Of a stretch of 43,981 nucleotides of DNA, positions 1 to 6,703 are shown in pieces. The stretch covers positions 1 to 43,981 of the forward strand of contig JAAUPF010000038.1 in the NCBI GenBank assembly GCA_012034575.1. The letters are read 5' to 3'. The notes below the pieces were generated by a model, which was given only the letters and a program-made list of their open reading frames with translations, made no database searches and was not told the DNA's origin. This DNA comes from Richelia sp. CSU_2_1. GTDB lineage: Bacteria; Cyanobacteriota; Cyanobacteriia; Cyanobacteriales; Microcoleaceae. Position 1 is the first letter of the stretch, and each line of letters opens with the position of its first letter. The translations under genes and the position numbers were made by a program.

Positions 1-690
1 GCAGCCAAAATGCGCCAAATGTCGGCAGGGCAATTTCCTATGCCCATGGTTTTTAGAGGGCCAACGGCTTCGGCAGGGCAACTAGGAGCCACCCACTCGC
101 AAGCATTTGAAAATTGGTTTGCCAACACGCCTGGTTTAAAAGTAGTTGTACCTTCAACTCCTTATGATGCCAAAGGATTATTAAAAGCTGCAATACGAGA
201 TAACGATCCAGTTATTTTTATGGAAAGCGAACAAATGTATGGCGATAAAGGCGAAGTGCCTGAAGGTGAATATATTCTTCCGTTAGGCGTAGCAGATATT
301 AAACGTGCAGGAACCGATGTAACCATTGTTTCTTTCGGAAAAATTATAAAAGAAGCCCTAACAGCAGCTGAAGAATTACAAAAAGAAGGAATTTCTTGCG
401 AAGTAATTGATTTGCGTACCGTTCGCCCAATGGATTATGACTGCATTATCAACTCGGTAAAAAAAACCAACAGATTAGTAGTTTTAGAAGAAGCTTGGCC
501 TTTTGCCTCGGTTGCTTCAGAAATTACCTATATGGTTCAAGAAAGAGCTTTCGATTATTTAGATGCTCCAATACAACGCATTACTACAGCTGATACCCCT
601 GCTCCTTATTCTCCAACTTTATTAAAAGAATGGTTGCCAAACGCCCAAGATGTTATAAAAGCAGTTAAAAAAATTGCATACAAAAAATAA
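1..690 (+). CDS. pdhB: Pyruvate dehydrogenase E1 component subunit beta, C-terminal part (Bacteroidetes-like)
   Basis: The reading frame is open from the first base, so the 5' end lies outside the window; about 229 residues of a usual ~325 are present. It matches the second half of the transketolase-like E1 beta subunit, which with E1 alpha decarboxylates pyruvate in the pyruvate dehydrogenase complex. Visible family landmarks are the GPTASAGQLGATHSQ stretch near the start, VVPSTPYDAKGLL, the PVIFMESE segment, and the C-terminal transketolase domain with VIDLRTVRPMD and VVLEEAWPFASVASEI. Codon use is AT-rich and CGATCG sites are absent, unlike the DNA after ~1272. I assign it to the Bacteroidetes piece of a chimeric end. 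Confidence 0.87.
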   Translation, partial: AAKMRQMSAGQFPMPMVFRGPTASAGQLGATHSQAFENWFANTPGLKVVVPSTPYDAKGLLKAAIRDNDPVIFMESEQMYGDKGEVPEGEYILPLGVADIKRAGTDVTIVSFGKIIKEALTAAEELQKEGISCEVIDLRTVRPMDYDCIINSVKKTNRLVVLEEAWPFASVASEITYMVQERAFDYLDAPIQRITTADTPAPYSPTLLKEWLPNAQDVIKAVKKIAYKK

Positions 691-708
691 GAATTTTAAA
701 AAGAAATT

Positions 709-735
709 GCTGTTCCATTGGAGCAGCTTTTTTTT
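709..735 (+). terminator. Rho-independent terminator after pdhB
   Basis: GCTGTTCC, loop ATT, GGAGCAGC forms an 8-bp stem (one T-G pair) followed directly by eight T. It starts 18 bp after the pdhB stop. Confidence 0.85.
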
Positions 736-775
736 GAAAACAAATCTTAAAATTTTCTTTAAAATAATTCCTAAA

Positions 776-806
776 TTGGTTGCATTATAATATTTATATA
801 TCTTTG
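776..806 (+). promoter_or_regulatory. Bacteroidetes-type promoter for mrp
   Basis: TATCTTTG (799-806) fits the Bacteroidetes -7 consensus TAnnTTTG. A TTG (776-778) lies 20 bp upstream, the spacing expected for the -33 element. It sits about 48 bp before the mrp start and supports a Bacteroidetes origin for this end. Confidence 0.6.
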
Positions 807-853
807 CTTTCTATAAATTTAGATTAAATAAAATAAATTTCTGATATAATTAT

Positions 854-1271
854 ATGAAACTAGACAGAAAACTCATTTTGCAAACTTTAGAAACCATTTC
901 TGTTGCAGGTGAAGGTAAAAATATGATAGAAAGTGGTGCGGTGCAAAACGTGGTTACTTTTGGAAACGAAATAGTGATTGATTTAGTACTTGCCAGCCCA
1001 GCCATGCACATTAAAAAACGTGCCGAAGACGATATACGTAAATTACTAACCGATTCATTTCCTGAAGTAGAATCTATTAAAATAAATACTAAAGTAGAAA
1101 CCCCAGAAAAAGCCAACGAAATAAAAGGAAAAGCCATTCCAGGAATTAAAAAATATCATTGCTATTGCTTCTGGTAAAGGAGGCGTAGGAAAATCGACTG
1201 TAACCGCAAACATAGGCGTTACCCTTGCCAAAATGGGCTTTAAAGTAGGTATTTTAGATGCCGATATTTAT
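854..1271 (+). pseudogene. Mrp/NBP35-family P-loop ATPase, N-terminal part, frameshifted and cut off
   Basis: This is the start of an Mrp (ApbC/NBP35) iron-sulfur cluster carrier ATPase. Residues 1-~75 form the DUF59/MIP18-like domain. The P-loop domain with GKGGVGKST follows, but one frame over. At about 1149-1154 there is a run of six A; with five A the protein reads [19 protein letters not shown] without a break, so one extra base is present (sequencing error or true mutation). The protein continues to ILDADIY, where Mrp proteins go on with GPS, but here the sequence turns into CoaE. About 230 C-terminal residues are missing. AT-rich codon use matches pdhB upstream. Confidence 0.8.
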
Positions 1272-1274
1272 GCG
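1251..1274. other. Chimeric junction: Bacteroidetes DNA joined to cyanobacterial DNA
   Basis: The codons for ILDADIY (1251-1271) fit both the Walker B-like segment of Mrp (normally followed by GPS) and the segment of cyanobacterial CoaE normally followed by AREAV. Left of this point the DNA is AT-rich with a Bacteroidetes promoter; right of it CGATCG/HIP1 sites begin. A short shared sequence is what a false assembly overlap or template-switch read would use. Confidence 0.8.
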
Positions 1275-1787
1275 CGCGAAGCCGTGCAATGCGGTTCGCC
1301 AATCCTAGATGCTATTGTAGAACGTTACGGCCCCCATATTTTGCTCCCCGACGGCAATTTAAATCGGGCAGAGTTGGGAAATATTGTTTTTAGTAATTTA
1401 GCCGATCGGCAGTGGTTGGAACAATTGATTCATCCTTTCGTCCGCAGTCGCTTAGTTGCAGGAATTCAAAGCTGCATTTCTAGGTTAAACCCGGTGTCAA
1501 AAGATACATTGACTGTAATTTTAGCAGTGCCTCTGTTGTTTGAAGCTAAGATGACCGACTTGTGTACGGAAATTTGGGTCGTGTATTGTTCGCCTTCGAT
1601 ACAGTTAGAAAGGCTCATGCAGCGAGACGGCTTGAGTTTCGATCGAGCTCTAGCCCGCATTAATACTCAGCTTCCCCTCGCTCACAAGTGCCAGCAAGCT
1701 GATTTTGTTTTGGATAACTCCTCAACCCTCGACGCGCTATTGAAACAAGTAGATTTGCTTTTTTGCAGCAGGGAAAGCAGAGGATAA
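1251..1787 (+). CDS. coaE: Dephospho-CoA kinase, N-terminus missing
   Basis: CoaE phosphorylates dephospho-CoA at the ribose 3'-OH, the last step of coenzyme A synthesis. From 1251 the frame reads as cyanobacterial Coa[37 protein letters not shown], then [24 protein letters not shown] and the LID-like [20 protein letters not shown]. About 179 residues are present. The first ~35 residues with CoaE's own P-loop (GxTGGIATGKST) are absent because the Mrp fragment replaces them at the chimeric junction. In the true genome this gene is probably complete. The open frame that begins at the ATG at 1233 is a hybrid and should not be read as a fusion protein. Confidence 0.85.
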   Translation: MLDADIYAREAVQCGSPILDAIVERYGPHILLPDGNLNRAELGNIVFSNLADRQWLEQLIHPFVRSRLVAGIQSCISRLNPVSKDTLTVILAVPLLFEAKMTDLCTEIWVVYCSPSIQLERLMQRDGLSFDRALARINTQLPLAHKCQQADFVLDNSSTLDALLKQVDLLFCSRESRG

Positions 1788-2216
1788 AGCAGCGCGCAAC
1801 CCTCTTAGCAGGAATTTATGAAATTAATCTGAAGAAGCATAATTATTATAAAATAAGGAGCAGAGTTGGGGAAAATAAAAAGACAAAAATGTCCGCCCGG
1901 TACGCTAGCAAATATTTATGAAGGTATTCTGAAGAATTCAAAAAAATTTCACTGTTATCGAGCTCGTGCGGTGGCAGAACTCGCCTGTTTGAAGGGTTTT
2001 GCGAAGGATTCGAGGGAGAGAAATTCGGCTGGTTCTGAGGCTGTGTGAGCTATCCAGCAAGGCTTGTATCAGTTTTCAGCAGCAAAGCCGTGAGGGGTTT
2101 AACCCCCTAGAGCGAGTGCTAAAAAAGTTGCAGATTCGATCGAAATATAAGCTCGTTATTTTTGCGAAAATTCCATCTTTTACCCTGATAGCAGAGTAGA
2201 GGCTGCGTATCAAGAA
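1788..2216. other. Non-coding stretch upstream of the PatX-like gene
   Basis: I see no supported gene here. Short open frames (for example 1866-2048 and 1999-2199) have no recognisable composition or ribosome-binding site. The stretch should contain the promoter of the peptide gene that follows, but I cannot place it. Confidence 0.5.
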
Positions 2217-2225
2217 GTGGAAACT

Positions 2226-2444
2226 ATGAGGCAAAAATTTATGATGCGCGTTTGCTCTTCGCTCCTGTTGTCGAGCTTGTTGTTGAGCGCTACCTCCGTA
2301 AAAGCTCAAAATTTAGAAACTCGATCGTCATTGTTCTCTGAAGGCGGATCTGCGTCCGAAATCTCAACAACTCTACCAGAAAATCTGACGTTTCATTCAG
2401 AGGGCGATCGAGATAAATTGCCGGAGCGGGGAAGTGGTCGATAA
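2226..2444 (+). CDS. patX: PatX-like secreted RGSGR peptide precursor
   Basis: A 72-residue precursor with a signal peptide (positive MRQKFMMRVC, then SSLLLSSLLLSATSVKAQ, cleavage likely after VKA) and a charged mature part ending exactly in ERGSGR before the stop. RGSGR is the pentapeptide of PatS, HetN and PatX; PatX proteins combine a signal peptide with a C-terminal RGSGR and occur widely in filamentous cyanobacteria that have HetR, including species without heterocysts. In heterocyst formers these peptides bind HetR and block differentiation. Here the role is inferred as cell-to-cell signalling through HetR. Start: ATG 2226 is preferred; GTG 2217 or ATG 2241/2244 are possible and do not alter the mature part. 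Confidence 0.82.
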   Translation: MRQKFMMRVCSSLLLSSLLLSATSVKAQNLETRSSLFSEGGSASEISTTLPENLTFHSEGDRDKLPERGSGR

Positions 2445-2641
2445 CTCTCAATAATATCTATCTTTGTCAAAAGCAAGAGGAAAATAGCCAATCGATATAT
2501 CAGCTATTTTTAGCTGTCCGTCGAGAAATAATAGTTGATAAATTGGGGCATTCTTAAACTAAGTATTAGCCGCAATTATGTCCGGAGACGCAAGGCAAAA
2601 TCCCGTATCGGTGAGTAGAAAATCTGAAAAGAAATTTCATC

Positions 2642-2872
2642 ATGTATACTCCTGTTAAATTAATTTGCTTAAGTACCCTACTGACTGCTGCCACTGTGTT
2701 TCCTCACAACATCGAGCAGGCTACCTTGGGGGAATACCAGTTCAACGATTCCCAACAACAGTTACTAGCTAAAAAAGAAAGTAAAAAAGAAGGGTGCGGT
2801 TCTTCGCCGACTCCAGGGTGTTCTCGCCGAGACAGTTCCAGTCGCAAATCGCAGCGGTTTTCGGTGGGGTGA
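2642..2872 (+). CDS. Small secreted peptide of unknown function, next to the PatX-like gene
   Basis: A 76-residue product starting at an ATG with an N-terminal signal peptide (MYTPVKLICLSTLLTAATVF). The mature part is polar: a Q-rich LGEYQFNDSQQQLLA segment, a KKESKKEG stretch, a two-Cys segment (CGSSPTPGC) and a basic Ser/Arg tail. I do not recognise the family. Its size and secretion signal resemble the PatX-like gene 200 bp upstream on the same strand, which makes a real peptide gene plausible, but it has no RGSGR. It could also be a short cell-wall or processed peptide. Confidence 0.5.
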   Translation: MYTPVKLICLSTLLTAATVFPHNIEQATLGEYQFNDSQQQLLAKKESKKEGCGSSPTPGCSRRDSSSRKSQRFSVG

Positions 2873-3584
2873 GGCACGCAATAGTTACGACATGAGGTAG
2901 ACAATAGTTATGGGTTGCGGTCGCAGAATTGAAGATAATTTAGGAATGACAATCGAGGGGGTTCTTGCAACTTTCAGCAGGAACACAGGGATTTTAGCAG
3001 TGGCAAGGTGTCAATTAGAAATGACAATCGACGGGGGTTTTGCAACCCGGTTTCTGCGTCAATACTTCTGCTAAAGAGCGACGATTTTTCCCAGAAACCG
3101 GGTTTTTGCCTCTAGCTATCTCTGTCTGTGCGATCGATAAATATTCACGCCAAATTACTTACTTAAAATTAACGCCAACAGCACAGTTATCCCACCAACA
3201 AGGATGCTTGTGGATAAAATCCATTAAAGCATTATACTTTGGAGATATTATCTATTTTCGGTCGATCGGACCAGGTTTTTTGTGCGGTAGCAGCAGAATT
3301 TGTACCCATCCAATCCATAAAACATAAGGTTCTAAATTTTTTAATTTTTTCTACAAACACCGGGTTGAATATTTCACCACTTTGATAAAGTTTTTAATCT
3401 TGGGCGCGAACGACTTTAATATTGCGGATATAATTACCTGTTTTTTTGGGGTCGGTAGCAGTATTTAATTGATTTGATTGTTGTAGCTATGGCATTCGGC
3501 ATTCGATATCTGAAATTTGAACAAACAAGAGTGCGAGTGGGGGCACTCGCTATCTTTCACCGCCAGGGAACGATGTTCGCACGA
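2873..3584. other. Gene-poor, repeat-rich stretch with a gene fragment
   Basis: No intact gene is visible. An approximate direct repeat beginning AATGACAATCGA occurs near 2944 and 3019, next to the AACCCGG palindrome (3044-3104). On the minus strand, 3394-3487 reads as about 30 codons with protein-like composition (TDPKKTGNYIRNIKVVRAQ, then stop), which I take as the tail of a lost gene whose family I cannot name. The 95-codon open frame at 3040-3327 runs through the repeat and is not convincing. Confidence 0.45.
3044..3104. repeat. Dispersed palindromic repeat, AACCCGGTTTCTG family (copy 1)
   Basis: AACCCGGTTTCTG (3044-3056) and CAGAAACCGGGTT (3092-3104) form a perfect 13-bp inverted repeat around a 35-nt centre. 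The same arms recur at 9594-9658 and 37096-37114, so this is a dispersed element and not a local terminator. Confidence 0.75.
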
Positions 3585-3830
3585 TTATACTTCCAATACC
3601 ACCGGATTTAAGAGCGAGTGAGACAGTTGCCTAATTCCTAATAGAATCTTTTCCATCGCACGCCCTACTTTATCCGTGATGCAATCCTCAGTCGCGCCTG
3701 CTTCGTAAAACTTACCCAAACCTAACTAAAGGCATCTTTAGCTACAATTTCGAGTTCACGAACCGCGCTGTTGAGTTCTTTCAAACCGGCCCTAACCGCC
3801 CCAGGGGCCAAAACCGAAATACAGCGCGGC
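3585..3830 (-). pseudogene. Degenerate gene fragment overlapping the end of lepB
   Basis: Two minus-strand frames read like parts of one protein separated by a frameshift near 3728: first [20 protein letters not shown], which begins inside the lepB 3' end, then LGLGKFYEAG, TDKVGRAMEKILLGIRQLS and HSLLNPVVLEV to a stop at 3585. The helical, charged composition looks protein-like. I do not recognise the family and cannot place a start. It may be a small gene co-transcribed with lepB and broken by an indel, or a remnant. Confidence 0.35.
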
Positions 3831-4373
3831 CGATGATGTTTTTCTGTGGCAAAAATCCCCACCTGCTGGAATCGTTACTGTTGTTGCGGTTGTCTCCCAT
3901 CACGAAGTATTGATTTTCTGGAACGCGCTGGGCCCCCAGCGGTAGTTCGGTGGTTGAGCGATGTATTTTTCCACGATCGGTTTGTCATTGAGGTAAACTA
4001 AACCTTGTTTGACCGCGACAGTTTGACCGGGCAAGCCAATTACCCGTTTAATGAATGCTTGGTCTTTGGTAAAACCTTGTTCCTGCAAATTGTCAGGAGG
4101 AACAAACACTACGATGTCGCCAGTGGCGGGGGGTTGGAGGTAGTAGGAGATTTTTTCGACAACGACGCGATCGCCCACGTGCAAAGTCGGTATCATGGAA
4201 TCGGAAGGTATGAAGCGCGGTTCTGCAACTAACGCTCGAATCAATATTGCTAAGCTCAAGGCAATAACGACGATTTGCAGGTTTTCTCGCTGCGATTTCC
4301 ACGCTTTTTGCCACCAAGGTTCCGGCAGGCTTTCTGCTGCTCCTGCATCCAAATTCTTGTTCTCAGATGTCAT
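3781..4373 (-). pseudogene. lepB: Signal peptidase I, interrupted by a one-base deletion
   Basis: Type I signal peptidase removes signal peptides from secreted proteins at the outer face of the cytoplasmic membrane. After a short cytoplasmic N-terminus there is one membrane segment (residues ~33-50), the SDSM box with catalytic Ser59, and the general-base Lys109 in FIKRVIGLPG. After YRWGP the frame breaks at about 3931-3933; one more C in the GGGCCC run restores [20 protein letters not shown] and [20 protein letters not shown] down to the stop at 3781. With the base restored the protein is about 197 residues, normal for cyanobacterial LepB. Either a sequencing indel or a true frameshift; the conserved tail favours an indel. 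Confidence 0.85.
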
Positions 4374-4618
4374 TTAGCTCTCCGATACATCATTTAATTG
4401 CTATATTCTACTCCAAGGGCGATCGTTGCAGGATTTGTGAATTATATCTTTCTTGAGATTTTGTACCCCAACAGTTCATTAAAAAATTAGAGTTGTAATT
4501 TTAAATCTCAAATCTTAATAAGTGCAATCTCATCAGTGATCGTCTCCATCAAAATCAAAGATATTTAGTTAAAAATTTACCAAATCGATGCTAAACTTAC
4601 TCTAGCAAAAGAGTAGAA

Positions 4619-5758
4619 CTATATTTCGATCGCCCTACCCGTACCAAAATCTGCATAGGGATATACAGTATGGTTTTCTGCCGTCAGCAATTGTAGAAAA
4701 CGGGGATGAATAAATAACTTCTCCCGCCCGACTTTGGTTTCTTGCAACACCCCGATCTCGCAGAGTTCTTTCAGATAATTTGCCGCAGTTTGTCGGTGGG
4801 CAATTTGAGCATCAACAACATTGGCAATCCGACAGTAAGGCTGAATAAAAATTAGATCGAGCAGGTCGCGGTTGTAAACCTTAGGTCGAGTTTCCCTTAC
4901 ATAGTCTGTGGTAATCTCCATTAATTGGCGAATAGATTGAATCTTCTGAGTTGTCCACTTTGCTGTTTCAAACACTGCATTGAGCATAAACAAAATCCAA
5001 CTTTGCCAATCACCTTGGGTCGTGACCTGATGCAAATACTTATAGTAATCTTGCTTGCGATCGATAATGTAGCGGCTGAGGTACAACACGGGAATCTCTA
5101 ACAAACCCAGATCGACTAAAAATAAAATATTAAGAATCCGACCAGTTCGCCCATTGCCATCGGTAAACGGATGAATCGCCTCAAATTGATAGTGCATTAC
5201 TGCCAGCCGTACCAGCGGATCGAATTCAATTGCCTGATGGATAAATTTTTCCCAATTAGTGAGTTTTTCTTGTAAAACTGTCTCGGTTTCAGGTGGCGTA
5301 TAAATGACTTGTCCGCTACTGGCTTCAATTAGAGCAGTCCCAGGAGTTTGTCGAATTGCCATCTCAACCCCTTTAATTGTCGAGCAAACTTCTATTGCCG
5401 TTCGCACGGTTAGCGGTCGCTTTTGGATATACTGAAAACCCGAGAATAAGGCTCTACTATAACGGAGTGCTTCTTTGGTGGCGGCATCAATTTGAGCATC
5501 TGGAGTGCTGGCAAACTGGAACAAGCGATCGGCTGTTGTTACAATATTTTCGATCGCTGAACTCGCTTGAGCTTCTAGGACTGGAATCGTGTTAATCAAC
5601 ATCGCTTGGTTGGGAATCAACCCACCGCACTGTTTGAGCTCTGCTACCGCAGCACGAGCTTCTATACAGGCTTTCAAAACAACTTTCGTCTCAATTTCCC
5701 CAGGTGGCGGCAATAAAGGCAGATCGTTGTAGGGTCGATCGGGTGCAAAATTAGTCAT
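4619..5758 (-). CDS. Fic family protein (class II, N-terminal inhibitory helix)
   Basis: Fic proteins usually transfer AMP from ATP to a hydroxyl side chain of a target protein. The 379-residue product has the full active-site loop HPFTDGNGRTGR (His196 as base) and an N-terminal SSAIEN (66-71), matching the (S/T)xxxE(G/N) inhibitory motif, so activity is probably autoinhibited by its own helix. The C-terminal third (after ~300) looks like a winged-helix domain (YCRIANVVDAQIAHRQTAANYLKELCEIGVLQE), as in the common Fic/DUF4172-like proteins with a DNA-binding tail. I chose the ATG at 5758 over an upstream in-frame ATG (5893), because family similarity starts there and inverted repeats lie directly upstream. 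It may be a toxin or a self-regulated modifier; no separate antitoxin gene is visible. Confidence 0.85.
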   Translation of the reverse strand: MTNFAPDRPYNDLPLLPPPGEIETKVVLKACIEARAAVAELKQCGGLIPNQAMLINTIPVLEAQASSAIENIVTTADRLFQFASTPDAQIDAATKEALRYSRALFSGFQYIQKRPLTVRTAIEVCSTIKGVEMAIRQTPGTALIEASSGQVIYTPPETETVLQEKLTNWEKFIHQAIEFDPLVRLAVMHYQFEAIHPFTDGNGRTGRILNILFLVDLGLLEIPVLYLSRYIIDRKQDYYKYLHQVTTQGDWQSWILFMLNAVFETAKWTTQKIQSIRQLMEITTDYVRETRPKVYNRDLLDLIFIQPYCRIANVVDAQIAHRQTAANYLKELCEIGVLQETKVGREKLFIHPRFLQLLTAENHTVYPYADFGTGRAIEI

Positions 5759-5762
5759 GATG

Positions 5763-5827
5763 ATATGTCGAGTCGATCGACAGGTCGATAAAATATGTCG
5801 ATATTTTAGCTTTTTTTCGACATATTT
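5763..5827. promoter_or_regulatory. Inverted repeats upstream of the fic gene, possible operator
   Basis: AAATATGTCGA (5791-5801) and TCGACATATTT (5817-5827) are perfect 11-bp inverted arms. A third ATATGTCGA lies at 5763-5771, almost touching the fic start at 5758. The wHTH-like tail of the Fic protein makes autoregulation here a reasonable inference. Confidence 0.5.
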
Positions 5828-6060
5828 AGCTCGAAGGCTGCGCAATACCCAACCATACACAACAAAAAGCGACAATTTATCCCGCCCTGTCACGCGGTAA
5901 ACTTACAGGCAAATTAACATTTTTTGTGCGGCGGGGGCAGGTTTTTAATATGCTTTGTTTGGTGGCAATTATGTTTCGGAATTGATGCCTCGGAAGTTGT
6001 AGCCGGTAGATAAGCCTGAATATGGCAGGTAGTTCAATTTATTCGATCTGACATTTTGCC

Positions 6061-6540
6061 ATGCTAATCAAATTGCTGTCGGTGAAATATATCTCAAGAT
6101 TTTTAACGATCGGTCTTTTGACGGTAGCCTTGATTTTTGTTGGGGGAAATTCAGCCAAAGCAGAATCGCGGGAACAAGCTGTAGATAGATTGACCGATTT
6201 CTTATTTTACAGAGTTAACCCGCAATTGAACAATCGCAAACTGCAACCGGGCGAGCGAGAATATATCTACCAATGGCAAAGATTGCGCGAATCGATCGAT
6301 CCGCGAGTGAAGTCAATACAGGAAGTTTGCTTTAGGGTTGCCCCGACAGAAACGGGATGGGAATTTACCGCAATTAACGGTCAAACCTACGAACAGACTT
6401 ACGATGCGCTAGCAGATGCAATTTTTTACAGCCGTCACCCCCAACGGGTAGGACAGCCAATTGGTAGGGGCGATCGAGTTAGTACCAGCGAGTGGTCAGC
6501 AATTCGACGCGAGATGTATATTTCTAATTGCGGATTGTAA
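6061..6540 (+). CDS. Secreted protein of unknown function
   Basis: 159 residues with a clear signal peptide: MLIKLLSVKYISRFLTIGLL followed by a hydrophobic run and cleavage near NSAKA-E. The mature domain of ~125 residues is soluble, with aromatic motifs (FLFYRVNPQL, YIYQWQRLR, FYSRHPQ) and two Cys (in EVCFRV and the last residues NCGL) that could form a disulfide. I do not recognise a named domain; it looks like a conserved cyanobacterial periplasmic protein. It is transcribed toward clpC and ends at a shared terminator. Confidence 0.7.
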   Translation: MLIKLLSVKYISRFLTIGLLTVALIFVGGNSAKAESREQAVDRLTDFLFYRVNPQLNNRKLQPGEREYIYQWQRLRESIDPRVKSIQEVCFRVAPTETGWEFTAINGQTYEQTYDALADAIFYSRHPQRVGQPIGRGDRVSTSEWSAIRREMYISNCGL

Positions 6541-6589
6541 TATGCGATGTCCGACCCTACGGAAATTATGTATTTAGATAATTAATTAG

Positions 6590-6632
6590 ATAAAAGAAGC
6601 AGAGAATTGCAATAATTCCCTGCTTCTTTTAT
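6590..6632. terminator. Bidirectional terminator between the secreted protein gene and clpC
   Basis: ATAAAAGAAGCAG (6590-6602) pairs perfectly with CTGCTTCTTTTAT (6620-6632); inner GAATT/AATTC bases can extend the stem. It lies between convergent genes and has T/A-rich flanks on both sides. Confidence 0.7.
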
Positions 6633-6668
6633 CCTGTATCTTTTTCACCAGCGGACAGCAGACGGCTA

Positions 6669-6703
6669 TCAACTGTCAACTGTCAACTGTCAACTGTCAA
6701 CTA
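6669..6703. repeat. Heptanucleotide tandem repeat (CAACTGT)n
   Basis: About five head-to-tail copies of CAACTGT end at the clpC stop codon. The same unit (or its complement TTGACAG) recurs near 30775, 38422 and 41447. These are short tandemly repeated repetitive (STRR) sequences, typical of filamentous cyanobacteria. Confidence 0.8.

Noticed and set aside
1233..1787. A natural P-loop/CoaE fusion protein
   Set aside because: The hybrid frame arises from the chimeric join; base composition, HIP1 sites and taxonomy change at the same point.
1866..2199. Two short frames upstream of the PatX-like gene
   Set aside because: No start signals, no coherent composition and mutual overlap; probably chance.
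3040..3327. 95-codon plus-strand frame
   Set aside because: It begins in the AACCCGG palindrome and has no ribosome-binding site or recognisable sequence.
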